NCBI RefSeq assembly: GCF_001432305.1
Contig: NZ_KQ483358.1
Location: 632,790 to 696,789, forward strand
Reading direction: 5' to 3'
Source: Curvibacter sp. PAE-UM
GTDB taxonomy: Bacteria > Pseudomonadota > Gammaproteobacteria > Burkholderiales > Burkholderiaceae_C
DNA length: 64,000 bases
Part shown: positions 37,186-46,098 of the stretch, piece by piece
Layout: each line of letters opens with the position of its first letter
Numbering within the stretch: the stretch's first letter is position 1
Position numbers and translations under genes: made by a program
Notes under the pieces: generated by a model
The model's input: the letters and a program-made list of their open reading frames with translations, nothing else
What the model was told of the DNA's origin: nothing
Database searches by the model: none

Positions 37186-37770
37186 TCAGCCCGCGCCGAC
37201 GCCGATGGGCGCCGGTGCGCGCATCACGATGCGCGTGAACAGGCGGTCGTAGACCGGATCGCGCGGGTACTTGCCGGTCAGCGGGTCGCAGTTGGTGGCA
37301 AAGGCCTCGTCCAGGGCCTGCCAATCCTTCGCACTCAGCACCTTCTCGGCCTCGGGCAGGATGACGGTCTCCTCCAGCTTCATATGCTCCAGGTAGAAAT
37401 CCAGGTAGCGCGCCACGGCCAACTCGAAGGCCTCACGTCGTGAGTCTCCCAGCAGTTCCCAGGCCAGCAGCAGGTGTTGCAACTCGCGCACGGCCGCCTC
37501 GCCGCGCGCGTGGTCCCGGTCCAGGCGGTCCAGCGCCTCATGAAGGTGCGGCGCACGCGCGCGCACCGGCGGAAACAGCAGCTCGGTTTCCTTGGTGTGG
37601 TGCAGGCGCTCGGGAAACTCGTCGATGTAGAACAGCATGGCGCGCAGCACGTCGAAGAACTGCTCCGGGCCGTCGCCCGGGCCGCGCCGGATCATCATGC
37701 GCAGGGACTGGAGCATGGCCGACAGTGCGGCATGCTCGTCGTGAATGATGCGTAAGCTGGCATGGGCCAT
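37186..37770 (-). CDS. Hemerythrin-like HHE-domain protein
   Basis: A 194-residue cytoplasmic helical protein with the di-iron ligand spacing of HHE proteins: IIHDEHAALSAML, LHHTKETELLFPPV, LDRDHARGEAAV and FYLEHMKLEETVILP. Such proteins bind oxygen or respond to nitric oxide/oxidative stress. ATG complementary to 37768-37770 (MAHASLRI) is preceded by CAGGAGG. It is convergent with the metal-efflux remnant (7 bp between stops). Confidence 0.88.
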   Translation of the reverse strand: MAHASLRIIHDEHAALSAMLQSLRMMIRRGPGDGPEQFFDVLRAMLFYIDEFPERLHHTKETELLFPPVRARAPHLHEALDRLDRDHARGEAAVRELQHLLLAWELLGDSRREAFELAVARYLDFYLEHMKLEETVILPEAEKVLSAKDWQALDEAFATNCDPLTGKYPRDPVYDRLFTRIVMRAPAPIGVGAG

Positions 37771-37869
37771 GGAGAACCTCCTGATCGGATCAGATGATGG
37801 TTCCCAGCTTGGCACGGCTGGCACCGCGCTGGCTTGACGCTCGTCAAGCTTTGCGCAGTCTGGCGCGAC

Positions 37870-39471
37870 TCAGGCCAGCAGCAAGGGGCCGCCGCGGCCC
37901 TGGGCCTCCAGGCGGAACTGGCGCACGATCCCGGCCAGGCGGTCGGCCTGCTCGCGCATGGATTCGGCCGCCGCGGCCGACTCTTCGACCAGCGCCGCGT
38001 TCTGTTGCGTCATGCGGTCGATCTCCTGCACCGCCTGGTTGACCTCGCCGATGCCGCTGGACTGGCTGCCGGCTGCCACCGTGATCTCGCCGATGATGTC
38101 GCGCACGCGTTGCACACCGCTGACGATCTCCTGCATCACGGTGCCAGCTTCTTCCACCTGGCGCACGCCGCCGTCCACGGCCGTGACGCTGGCGCCGATC
38201 AGCGCCTTGATCTCCTTGGCGGCCTCGGCGCTGCGACCCGCAAGCGAGCGCACCTCGCTGGCCACCACGGCAAAACCGCGGCCTTGCTCGCCGGCTCGCG
38301 CGGCCTCCACGGCCGCGTTGAGCGCCAGGATGTTGGTCTGGAAGGCGATACCGTCGATCACGCCAATGATGTCGTTGATCTTGCGGCTGGACTGCGCGAT
38401 GCTGTGCATGCTCTGCACGGCCTGGGTCACCACCGCACCACCGCGCTGCGCGGCCTGCGAGGCCGTGGCCACGAGCTGGTTGGCGGTCTGCGCCGAAGTG
38501 GCGGTCTGCTGCACGTTGCCGCTGAGTGCGCCGATGGAACTCACGGTGTGCTGCACATTGCCGGCGGTCTGCTCGGTGCGGTTGGAGAGGTCCTGGTTGC
38601 CGGTGGCGATCTCGCTGCTGGCGGTAGAGATGCTCTCGCCGGCCTCGCGCAGCTGCGCCACCATACCCGCCAGGCCACTGCGCATCTGCTCCAGCGCGCG
38701 CTGCAGATCGGCCGCCTCGTCACGGCCCTGCACCTGCAGCCGTTGCGAAAGGTCACCGCCGGCGATGGCCTGCGCCAGCTGGCGCGCCTGCTCCACCGGC
38801 TGACAGATGGCCTGCATATTGAGCAGGGTCAGCGGCACGACGACCGCCAGGCTGAGCACGACCAGCCCGGCAAAAATGAAGAGCGCCTGATCCAGCACGG
38901 CATTGCGGTTGGCGTTGGAGGCCTGCGCTTCGGCACGAACATCCTGATCCATCTGGGTCAGCAGCTTGTCGGCCTCCTCGAACTGGGCCACCGAGCGCGC
39001 ACTCATGCGGTTGGCCACCGTGGCCGTCTCGTAGGCGCTGCTCTCGAGCTGGCTGGCCGTCCCGCTGAAGAACTGATGGTAGTTCTTGAGAAATTCGATC
39101 GCCTTCTGCAGTTGCGCGCTGCGCGCCTCGGGCAGGCTGGCCGCAAGATCGCTGGCGGTCTGCATGATCGCCTTCATCTCGGCTTCCCAGCGCTCCCGGA
39201 TCTGGCGGATCAGTTCCGGCTTTTCGTACTGGATGATCATGTCCTTCTCATGGCGACGCACCTGGGCCATGTCCAGCCGCAGCCGGGCCACGCGATCCAC
39301 CACGGCCATGGACTCGTCGATCACCTCGGCGCTGAGCTGGTGGATGCGGAACATGCCGAACATCCCCGCCCCTCCCACCAGGGCCAGCAAGGCCAGCACC
39401 ACGGCGATCGCTCCGAGCATGCGGAAACGGATCGTGAACCGCCGCATCAGTACATAAACTCCGCCCATCAT
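37870..39471 (-). CDS. Methyl-accepting chemotaxis protein
   Basis: A chemoreceptor of 533 residues. A first helix near 20-42, a four-helix-bundle-type periplasmic domain (about 43-200) and a second helix (LFIFAGLVVLSLAVVVPLTLL) precede the HAMP domain. The signalling tip IDGIAFQTNILALNAAVEAA, followed by RAGEQGRGFAVVASEVRSLA, lies near residues 370-410. No C-terminal CheR-docking pentapeptide is seen. ATG at 39471 or the next codon is preceded by GGGGAG. No other chemotaxis genes are adjacent. Confidence 0.93.
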   Translation of the reverse strand: MMGGVYVLMRRFTIRFRMLGAIAVVLALLALVGGAGMFGMFRIHQLSAEVIDESMAVVDRVARLRLDMAQVRRHEKDMIIQYEKPELIRQIRERWEAEMKAIMQTASDLAASLPEARSAQLQKAIEFLKNYHQFFSGTASQLESSAYETATVANRMSARSVAQFEEADKLLTQMDQDVRAEAQASNANRNAVLDQALFIFAGLVVLSLAVVVPLTLLNMQAICQPVEQARQLAQAIAGGDLSQRLQVQGRDEAADLQRALEQMRSGLAGMVAQLREAGESISTASSEIATGNQDLSNRTEQTAGNVQHTVSSIGALSGNVQQTATSAQTANQLVATASQAAQRGGAVVTQAVQSMHSIAQSSRKINDIIGVIDGIAFQTNILALNAAVEAARAGEQGRGFAVVASEVRSLAGRSAEAAKEIKALIGASVTAVDGGVRQVEEAGTVMQEIVSGVQRVRDIIGEITVAAGSQSSGIGEVNQAVQEIDRMTQQNAALVEESAAAAESMREQADRLAGIVRQFRLEAQGRGGPLLLA

Positions 39472-39574
39472 GAGCTCCCCGTGACTAACCATAGATCACG
39501 GCATTCTAGGCCTCGGGTTTCCCATGACACGGCGGGAATACCACGTACAAGGCGGGCAATTTCGCGCTTCGATA

Positions 39575-39594
39575 CCCCTCGGTGTAAAGAGGGG
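39575..39594 (-). terminator. Possible weak terminator hairpin after copA
   Basis: A six-base stem (cccctc / gagggg) with an 8-base loop lies 3 bp after the copA stop on the minus strand. No T-run follows, so function is uncertain. Confidence 0.3.
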
Positions 39595-39596
39595 CC

Positions 39597-41810
39597 CTAT
39601 GGCCGCCAGCGCCGCAGGAGCAGGGCATTGCTCATCACACTGACCGAGCTCATGGCCATGGCCGCACCGGCGATCACCGGGTTGAGGTAGCCCAATGCGG
39701 CCAGGGGTATGCCGGCCACGTTGTAGATGAAGGCCCAGAACAGGTTCTGCCGGATCTTGGCCACGGTGCGGTCCGACACGTCGAGGGCCGCGGCCACCAG
39801 CAGCGGGTCGCCCCGCATCAGGGTGATGCCGGCCGCGTGCATGGCCACGTCGGTGCCGTTGCCCATGGCCATGCCGACGTCAGCCGCCGCCAGGGCCGGC
39901 GCATCGTTCACGCCGTCACCCACCATGGCCACGGTATGGCCGCCCTCCTTCAACCTGGCCACCATCGCCGCCTTGTCACCCGGCAGCACCTCGGCCAGCA
40001 CTTCGCCGGCCTCGGGGCGCAGGCCCAGGCGACGCGCCATGATCTCGGCCGCGCCGCGGTTGTCGCCCGAGATCATGACCGTACGGATGCCGCGCGCACG
40101 CAACGCGGCCAAGGCCTCTTTCGCACCGGGCTTGGGTTCGTCGCCGAAAGCCAGCAAGGCGCGCAAGGTCAGGCCCTGCGTGGTGCGCTCGACCATGGCC
40201 GAGACGGTGGCGCCCTGCGCCTGCAGCGCGCCAGCGCGCGTCGCCAGCGCGCCCAGGCCGACACCGAGCTCCTCCATCCAGCGCAGGCTGCCGATCAGGT
40301 AGCTGGTCACGCCCACCTCGCCCTCGCTGCCACGGCCGGGCACGGCGCGCACGTTGTCCGGCGCCTGCACAGCCAGTTGACGGGCCTGCGCCGCCTGCAC
40401 CACGGCACGTGCGAGCGGGTGTTCGCTGCCACTTTGCAGGCTGGCGGCAGCGGCCAGCAGGCGCGCCTCGTCCTGGTCCGAGGCCACCTCGAACGCGGTC
40501 AGCCGCGGCTGGCCCACGGTGAGCGTGCCGGTCTTGTCGAAAGCCACGGTGTCCACCTTGTGCGCAAGCTCCAGCGCCTGCGCGTCCTTGATCAGGATGC
40601 CGTGTTTCGCCGCCACCCCCGTCCCCGCCATGATGGCCGCCGGCGTGGCCAGACCCAGCGCACAGGGGCAGGCAATCACCAGCACCGCCACCGCGTGAAT
40701 GATGGCCGACTCGCCCGAGGCGCCGGCCCACAACCAGCCCAGCAGGGTCAGCAGGGCGATCACCAGCACCACCGGCACGAACACCGCCGAGACCTGGTCG
40801 ACCAGGCGCTGGATGGGTGCCTTGGCGGCCTGCGCGTCCTCCACCAGATGGATGATGTGCGCGAGCACGGTCTCGCTGCCCACGGCGCCGACCTGCAACA
40901 CCACGCGACCGTCGCCATTGATGGAGCCGCCGGTCAGTTTGGCGCCGGCGTCCTTGGCCACGGGCAGGGGCTCGCCGGTCAGCATGGACTCGTCCACCTG
41001 CGTATGGCCTTCGAGCAGGATGCCGTCCACCGGGAAACGCTCGCCGGGTCGTACCACCAGCTTGTCCCCCACCAGCACCTCGGCTACCGGCACGTCGACC
41101 TCGCCGTCCAGCCCGATCAGGTGCGCAATGTCCGGCCGCAAGGCATGCAGGGCGCGGATGGCGCTCGTGGTCTGCCGTTTGGCCCGGGCCTCGAGCCACT
41201 TGCCCAGCAGCACCAGCGTCACCACCACGGCCGAAGCCTCGAAGTACAGGTGCGCCATCTCGCCGTGCTCCGCCGACAGCCAGAGCCAGACCGACAGCGC
41301 CCAGCCCGCCGTGGTACCGATGGCCACCAGCAGATCCATATTGCCGGTCAGGGCCTTGAGCGCAAACCAGCCGGCCTTGTAGAAGCGCGCGCCGAGGATG
41401 AACTGCACCGGCGTGGCGAGCACGAATTGCACCCAGGCCGGCAGCATCCAGTGAAAACCCGCCAGATCACCCAGCATGGGCACAACCAGCGGCAGGGACA
41501 GCAGCAGCCCGATGGCCACCGGGGCGAAACCGGTCCAGGGCGAGGCGTCCTCTTCCTGCTCCAGCGCATCCGCGGCACGCGGCTCGTAGCCGGCATCGCG
41601 CACGGCACGCCGCAGCCGCGCCTCGATCTGCTCCGAGGGCGCGAAGCTCACACGCGCCGACTCGGTGGCCAGGTTGACGGCGGCGTCACTGACGCCCGGC
41701 ACCTTCTTCAGGGCCTTTTCGACCCGGCTCACGCAGGAAGCGCAGGTCATGCCGCCGATGCCGAGGTCCAGCGTGGCGGAGGAGGATGCAATGGTCGTTG
41801 AAGTATTCAT
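39597..41810 (-). CDS. copA: Copper-exporting P1B-type ATPase
   Basis: An inner-membrane pump of 737 residues moving Cu(I) out of the cytoplasm. One N-terminal metal-binding domain carries GMTCASC (Cys23, Cys26). The transmembrane CPC motif [14 protein letters not shown] lies near 382, the phosphorylation site DKTGTLT near 423, the SEHPLA nucleotide motif near 475 and GDGVND near 630. The C-terminal motif [18 protein letters not shown] is typical of Cu(I) ATPases. Translation starts at ATG complementary to 41808-41810; an upstream in-frame codon lies inside the promoter. It is divergent from copZ-cueR. Confidence 0.96.
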   Translation of the reverse strand: MNTSTTIASSSATLDLGIGGMTCASCVSRVEKALKKVPGVSDAAVNLATESARVSFAPSEQIEARLRRAVRDAGYEPRAADALEQEEDASPWTGFAPVAIGLLLSLPLVVPMLGDLAGFHWMLPAWVQFVLATPVQFILGARFYKAGWFALKALTGNMDLLVAIGTTAGWALSVWLWLSAEHGEMAHLYFEASAVVVTLVLLGKWLEARAKRQTTSAIRALHALRPDIAHLIGLDGEVDVPVAEVLVGDKLVVRPGERFPVDGILLEGHTQVDESMLTGEPLPVAKDAGAKLTGGSINGDGRVVLQVGAVGSETVLAHIIHLVEDAQAAKAPIQRLVDQVSAVFVPVVLVIALLTLLGWLWAGASGESAIIHAVAVLVIACPCALGLATPAAIMAGTGVAAKHGILIKDAQALELAHKVDTVAFDKTGTLTVGQPRLTAFEVASDQDEARLLAAAASLQSGSEHPLARAVVQAAQARQLAVQAPDNVRAVPGRGSEGEVGVTSYLIGSLRWMEELGVGLGALATRAGALQAQGATVSAMVERTTQGLTLRALLAFGDEPKPGAKEALAALRARGIRTVMISGDNRGAAEIMARRLGLRPEAGEVLAEVLPGDKAAMVARLKEGGHTVAMVGDGVNDAPALAAADVGMAMGNGTDVAMHAAGITLMRGDPLLVAAALDVSDRTVAKIRQNLFWAFIYNVAGIPLAALGYLNPVIAGAAMAMSSVSVMSNALLLRRWRP

Positions 41811-41817
41811 GCGATGA

Positions 41818-41848
41818 ATTCTGAACCTTGCCACGATGGCAGGGTCAA
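41818..41848 (-). promoter_or_regulatory. CueR-type promoter/operator of copA
   Basis: Minus-strand -35 ttgacc (41848-41843) and -10 cagaat (41823-41818) are separated by 19 bp, the over-long spacer used by MerR-family activators. The spacer overlaps the imperfect dyad accttgccacgatggcagggt (41825-41845 read on +, 21 bp shown here as two halves accttgcc and ggcagggt). The -10 ends only 7 bp before the copA ATG. Confidence 0.85.
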
Positions 41849-41896
41849 ATCTTGCGCCAGATCAACCCTTCTGTCGAGAAGGTCGAAACCAGGGCC

Positions 41897-41927
41897 TTGA
41901 CCTTCCCATCGTGGCAAGGTTCAGGAT
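41897..41927 (+). promoter_or_regulatory. CueR-type promoter/operator of copZ-cueR
   Basis: -35 ttgacc (41897-41902), 19-bp spacer, -10 caggat (41922-41927). The dyad halves accttccc and ggcaaggt at 41900-41920 match the CueR operator pattern. The expected start point, about 41934, leaves a 35-base leader before copZ. Confidence 0.85.
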
Positions 41928-41969
41928 ATGCTTCCCATGAAACAAATACCCAGCGAAAGGAACGTCCCC

Positions 41970-42167
41970 ATGAACCAGAACTTCAACGTCAGCGGCATGA
42001 CCTGCGGTCACTGCGAAAAGGCCGTGACACGTGCCATCAAGCAGGTGGACCCGCAGGCCGAGGTCAAGATCGACCGCAGCAAGAACCTGGTGGAAGTGCA
42101 GTCGCAGCAAGCGCGCGAGACCCTGGCCCGGGCCATCGCCGAAGAAGGCTACACGGTCGCCGCCTGA
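41970..42167 (+). CDS. copZ: Copper chaperone CopZ (heavy-metal-associated domain)
   Basis: A 65-residue cytoplasmic protein made of a single HMA domain, with the Cu(I)-binding motif GMTCGHC (Cys12, Cys15) and the usual beta-alpha-beta-beta-alpha-beta length. It hands Cu(I) to CopA or CueR. The start MNQNFNVS follows AAAGGA; the frame is open upstream but lies in the promoter. cueR starts 5 bp after the stop. Confidence 0.93.
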   Translation: MNQNFNVSGMTCGHCEKAVTRAIKQVDPQAEVKIDRSKNLVEVQSQQARETLARAIAEEGYTVAA

Positions 42168-42172
42168 CGGCC

Positions 42173-42589
42173 ATGGCGTACATGCTCTGGCCCGTCAACA
42201 TCGGCAGCGCAGCCGAACTGTCCGGCGTCTCGGCCAAGATGGTGCGGCATTACGAGTCGCTCGGCCTGCTGCCGCGCGTGGCGCGCACCGACAGCGGCTA
42301 CCGCCAGTACAGCGAGGCCGACGTGCACACGCTGCAATTCATCAAGCGCTCGCGCGACCTCGGTTTTTCCATGGCCGAGATCGGCGAGCTGGTGACCTTG
42401 TGGCAGAACCGCCGGCGCACCAGCGCCAGCGTCAAGCGCATCGCCCAGAAACACGTGGACGAACTCGCCACGCGCATTGAAGCCATGCAATCGATGCAGC
42501 GCACACTGCGACAACTGCTGCACCACTGCCATGGCGACGAGCGGCCGGACTGCCCCATCCTCGACGACCTGGCGCAACAAGGCGGTTGA
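42173..42589 (+). CDS. cueR: Copper-responsive MerR-family regulator CueR
   Basis: A 138-residue activator. The N-terminal MerR HTH (GSAAELSGVSAKMVRHYESL followed by GLLPRV) is followed by a coiled coil. The C-terminal loop has the Cu(I)-binding C-x7-C pattern, CHGDERPDC (Cys119, Cys127), characteristic of CueR rather than mercury or zinc sensors. The start is 42173 or the ATG at 42182. It should activate both the copA and copZ promoters when copper rises. Confidence 0.93.
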   Translation: MAYMLWPVNIGSAAELSGVSAKMVRHYESLGLLPRVARTDSGYRQYSEADVHTLQFIKRSRDLGFSMAEIGELVTLWQNRRRTSASVKRIAQKHVDELATRIEAMQSMQRTLRQLLHHCHGDERPDCPILDDLAQQGG

Positions 42590-42641
42590 CGACACCGAGG
42601 CCCCGTCCAATAATGGTCTGCATCCACAACAGGAGCACAGC

Positions 42642-42845
42642 ATGAAAACCAATATCGGCGGCATGGAACGCGTCGCCCGCATTCTCGTAGGCGCCATCCT
42701 GGTCGGCCTTGCGGCCACCGGCACCGTCGGCTGGTGGGGCTGGCTAGGCGCCATCCCGCTGGCCACCGGCCTGATGGGCTGGTGCCCGCCCTACGCCATG
42801 CTGGGCATCAACACCTGCTCCGTCAAGGACGTCCCCAAGGCCTGA
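42642..42845 (+). CDS. Small DUF2892-type membrane protein
   Basis: The product has 67 residues. It opens NIGGMERVARILVGAIL and has two hydrophobic helices around WWGWLGAIPLATGLMGWCP, the DUF2892 pattern often found beside rhodanese or thiol proteins. One conserved Cys pair (WCPPYAMLGINTC) is visible. AGGAG precedes the ATG. Function unknown; it follows cueR by 52 bp and may be part of the copper transcript. Confidence 0.8.
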   Translation: MKTNIGGMERVARILVGAILVGLAATGTVGWWGWLGAIPLATGLMGWCPPYAMLGINTCSVKDVPKA

Positions 42846-42947
42846 TAACTGCACGGCGGCGCGGGGTTTCGGCCCCCGCTAACATCGGTCCATGCCCCGG
42901 GCCCTCCCGGCCCGGCAGTCATATCACCCGACAGGACTCCGCCGCCC

Positions 42948-43829
42948 ATGACCGTCACCTCTCCCCGCGCCGTCGAACGCCTCGTCACCGGCCAGCCCAC
43001 CACAGACGGGGCCGGTGTCAAGCTCACGCGCGTGCTCACGCACGACCTGCAGCGCCGGCTCGACCCTTTCCTGATGCTGGACAACTTCGCCAGCGATGAC
43101 CCGGATGACTACGGCGCCGGTTTTCCCGATCACCCGCACAGGGGCTTCGAAACCATCACCTACATGATTGCCGGGCGCATGCGCCACCGCGACAGCGCCG
43201 GCAACGAAGGCCTGCTGCAAAACGGCGGCGTGCAGTGGATGACGGCCGGTCGCGGCCTGATCCACAGCGAGCTGCCGGAGCAGCAAGCGGGTGTGATGGA
43301 AGGCTTCCAGCTCTGGCTCAACCTCCCGGGACGCGACAAGATGTGCGCGCCGGGCTACCGCGACATCCAGAGCGCCGAGATTCCCGAGTTCACCACTGCG
43401 GAGGGCGTGACCGTGCGCGTGATCTCCGGCCACAGCCACGGTGTGAGCGGCGCCATGGCGCGCCCGGTCGAGGCCTACCCGACCGATCCGCTCTACCTGG
43501 ACCTGCATTTCCCCGCCGGCGGCGCCGTCTTCAGCCAGCCGCTGCCGGCCGGCTACAACGCTTTCCTCTATACCTACCGCGGCACCGTAGAGGTACTGGA
43601 TGGCAGCGCGCAGGCCACCCCGGTGCCGCTGCACCGCATGGCCATCCTGGACAACAGCGGCGACGGCGTACGCCTGCAGGCCGATGCCGGCAGCACGCCC
43701 GCACGCGCCCTGCTGATCGCCGGCCGCCCGCTCAAGGAACCCATTGCCCAATACGGCCCCTTCGTCATGAACACGCGCGAAGAGCTGATGACCGCGGTGG
43801 AGGATTTCCAGAACGGGCGCCTGGCCTGA
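42948..43829 (+). CDS. Pirin family protein
   Basis: A 293-residue bicupin protein. The metal ligands of pirins are present: HPHRGFETITYM (two His), a later RGLIHSELPE (His and Glu). Bacterial pirins act as quercetin dioxygenase-like or regulatory proteins; the role here is unknown. The C-terminal domain contains GRPLKEPIAQYGPFVMNT, the usual pirin C-terminal signature. Confidence 0.9.
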   Translation: MTVTSPRAVERLVTGQPTTDGAGVKLTRVLTHDLQRRLDPFLMLDNFASDDPDDYGAGFPDHPHRGFETITYMIAGRMRHRDSAGNEGLLQNGGVQWMTAGRGLIHSELPEQQAGVMEGFQLWLNLPGRDKMCAPGYRDIQSAEIPEFTTAEGVTVRVISGHSHGVSGAMARPVEAYPTDPLYLDLHFPAGGAVFSQPLPAGYNAFLYTYRGTVEVLDGSAQATPVPLHRMAILDNSGDGVRLQADAGSTPARALLIAGRPLKEPIAQYGPFVMNTREELMTAVEDFQNGRLA

Positions 43830-43952
43830 CATCACCTGCGCGCCACATTCTTTACACAGGCGATGCACACCCTCATCCCCGCGATACACAAGCCGCGCAG
43901 ACTGCAGTCACCCTGTTACTTCACAACAGGTCTGATCTGAAAGGATGAGGAT

Positions 43953-44441
43953 ATGAAAGTCAACTTCAAACCCGTCGTGCTGGCCGCCGTGCTGGCCACG
44001 TCCACCCTGCTTGCCCTGGCACAGTCCGGACCCGGACCCGCAGCCGGACAAGGCACCGGCCCGGGCATGCACCAGCCTGATGGCGAGCGTCACGCCCGCA
44101 AGCAGGAACGCATGAAGGAGCACATGGCCAAGCGCTCGGCCGACCTCAAGGCCAAGCTCAAGCTGAGTGCCGAGCAGGAAAGCAACTGGAACGCCTTCCT
44201 CGCCGCCATGAAACCGCCGGCCCACGCTTCGATGCCCAAGCGCGAAGACATGGCCAAGCTCAGCACCCCCGAGCGCCTGGACAAGATGAACGAGCTGCGC
44301 AAGCAGCGGGATGCTGCCTTCGAGCAACGAGACGCGGCCACGCGGACCTTTTACGGTGCCCTGAACGCCGAGCAAAAGAAGGTCTTCGATGAAAGCACGG
44401 CCCGCTCGCACCGCCATGGACCCCATCGCGGGCACGGTTAA
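43953..44441 (+). CDS. Spy/CpxP-like LTxxQ-type periplasmic protein
   Basis: The product has 162 residues with a Sec signal ending near ALAQ. The mature protein is helical and charged, with KLKLSAEQESNWNAFLAAM and LNAEQKKVFDE, which resemble the LTxxQ motifs of Spy/CpxP periplasmic stress proteins. The tail is His-rich (RSHRHGPHRGHG), suggesting metal contact. AAGGATGAGGAT precedes the ATG. It starts a run of small envelope genes. Confidence 0.75.
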   Translation: MKVNFKPVVLAAVLATSTLLALAQSGPGPAAGQGTGPGMHQPDGERHARKQERMKEHMAKRSADLKAKLKLSAEQESNWNAFLAAMKPPAHASMPKREDMAKLSTPERLDKMNELRKQRDAAFEQRDAATRTFYGALNAEQKKVFDESTARSHRHGPHRGHG

Positions 44442-44453
44442 CATCGGAGCCTG

Positions 44454-45275
44454 ATGAAACCCACCGCAGCACCTGTCATCCGCACGATCGATCTGCACCA
44501 GCCGATGCGCTGGCTGGTGCTGGGCTGGCGTGACATCGGACACTGCGGCTGGGTCAGCTTCGCGCACGGCCTGGTGCTGACCGTCGTCGGCCTGGGCCTG
44601 CTGGTGCTGGCACGTCACCAGTTCTGGTGGCTGGCCGGCGCCTTCTCCGGCCTGCTCGTGGTGGGACCGGTGCTCGCCACCGGCCTGTATGCACTCAGCC
44701 GGGCGGTGGAACGCGACGAGGCCAGGTCCTGGCGCCTGGTGCTGAAGACCTGGCTGAGCTGGCGTCGCCATGGGAGCGGTCGTGATGGCAAGGACTGGCG
44801 CCTGGTTCAATTCGGCCTGCTGCTGGGCCTGGCCGGCACCGGCTGGGTCCTGACCTCGGCCGCGCTGATCACGCTGATGTCGCCCGTGCCCATCGAACAG
44901 CCCCTGGATTTCCTGAAGTACGTGGTGCTGGCACGCGACAACTGGCTGTTCGAGGTCTGGCTGGCCCTGGGGGGCCTGATGGCCGCACCCATGTTCGCCT
45001 CCAGCGCCATTGCCATCCCCCTGCTGCTGGACCGCCGCATCAGCGTGCTGCAGGCCGTGATCACCAGCTGGGAAGCCGTGCTGAACAATCCCGTGCCCAT
45101 GGCCTGGTGGGCCACGCTCATCATGGGCTTCAGCCTGCTGGGCCTGTTGTCGGCCCTGCTGGGGCTGATCGCCGTCATGCCCATGCTGGGACATGCCAGC
45201 TGGCATGCCTACCGTGACCTGGTGGATGCCTCGGCCTGGCCCGAGCGAACGACGGGTCAACCGGGAGCGTACTGA
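44454..45275 (+). CDS. DUF2189-type integral membrane protein
   Basis: A 273-residue protein with about six membrane helices. The opening IRTIDLHQPMRWLVLGWRDI and ALSRAVERDEARSW loop fit the DUF2189 family of betaproteobacterial membrane proteins of unknown function. CGGAG precedes the ATG. It overlaps the next gene by 1 bp (TGATG), indicating coupling. Confidence 0.8.
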   Translation: MKPTAAPVIRTIDLHQPMRWLVLGWRDIGHCGWVSFAHGLVLTVVGLGLLVLARHQFWWLAGAFSGLLVVGPVLATGLYALSRAVERDEARSWRLVLKTWLSWRRHGSGRDGKDWRLVQFGLLLGLAGTGWVLTSAALITLMSPVPIEQPLDFLKYVVLARDNWLFEVWLALGGLMAAPMFASSAIAIPLLLDRRISVLQAVITSWEAVLNNPVPMAWWATLIMGFSLLGLLSALLGLIAVMPMLGHASWHAYRDLVDASAWPERTTGQPGAY

Positions 45276-45484
45276 TGTTCGGCTACACCGAGGAGCAGAT
45301 CGCCGCCTTCGGCCTGTCCTTCGGCGTGGGCGCCTTCATGCTCTACATGCTGTTCATCATCGCCCACCTGGCCTGGGAATCAAAAGCCGGGCGCTTCGGC
45401 ACCTTTGTGCTGTTCCTGGGCCTGGCCTTCGGCATGGTGGGCTTTGCCGCCAAGTTCGTGATCCAGTGGATGCTGGAAAAATAA
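45275..45484 (+). CDS. Small DUF2788-type membrane protein
   Basis: The product has 69 residues with two hydrophobic helices (FGLSFGVGAFMLYMLFIIAH and FVLFLGLAFGMVGFAAKFV). It matches the DUF2788 pattern known beside DUF2189 genes. Function unknown. It is convergent with the NnrU-like gene. Confidence 0.75.
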   Translation: MFGYTEEQIAAFGLSFGVGAFMLYMLFIIAHLAWESKAGRFGTFVLFLGLAFGMVGFAAKFVIQWMLEK

Positions 45485-45496
45485 GGCCGCGGCACT

Positions 45497-46075
45497 TCAC
45501 CCAAACGGCTTGATGCCGATCAGCAGGCCGTGCAGGCCGAAGGCAAACACGGCCCACCCGGCCACCCCCAGCACCACGGTCAGACCGGTGGCCACCCCAC
45601 GGCCCGGCGGGTACGACACGCCATCGCGACGATCGCGACGGCGCGAGATGCTGAAATTGAAGATGGCCCAGACCAGGAAAGCGCCGAACAGCAGCAGATG
45701 CGCCAGCATGCCGGTGGCGAGCAGGTGGGCCAGCGCCCAGGTCTTCACGCCCAGCACCATGGGGTGGTGCAGGCGCGCCTTGATGGCATTGCCCGGTACG
45801 TAAGCCGCCGCGAGCAGTACAAAGGCCAGCAAGGTCAGCAGCGAGGCCACGTGGCGCAGGCCCGTGGGTGGGGTCCACAGGACCACCGGCTGCTCACGCG
45901 CCAGGTCGAAGCCCCAGGCGATCAAGGCCAGCCCGGCCAGCGACAGCAGGGAGTACAGGCCTTTCCAGGCCCCCTTGCCCAGGCGGGCGCGCATGCGCTG
46001 GCGCCAGTCCTCGGCGAACATGCGCACCGAGTGCACCCCCAGGAAGATCAGCAATCCGGCCAACAGCATTTTCAT
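45497..46075 (-). CDS. NnrU-family membrane protein
   Basis: A 192-residue inner-membrane protein with about five to six helices. The start LLIFLGVHSVRMFAEDWR and the mid motifs PGNAIKARLHHPMVLGVKTW and WALAHLLATG fit the NnrU family, first linked to nitric oxide/denitrification metabolism and related to phytoene-type isomerases. No denitrification genes are nearby, so the role is open. AGGAG precedes the ATG. Confidence 0.85.
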   Translation of the reverse strand: MKMLLAGLLIFLGVHSVRMFAEDWRQRMRARLGKGAWKGLYSLLSLAGLALIAWGFDLAREQPVVLWTPPTGLRHVASLLTLLAFVLLAAAYVPGNAIKARLHHPMVLGVKTWALAHLLATGMLAHLLLFGAFLVWAIFNFSISRRRDRRDGVSYPPGRGVATGLTVVLGVAGWAVFAFGLHGLLIGIKPFG

Positions 46076-46098
46076 CGGGGTTCTCCTGGAAGAAGTCG

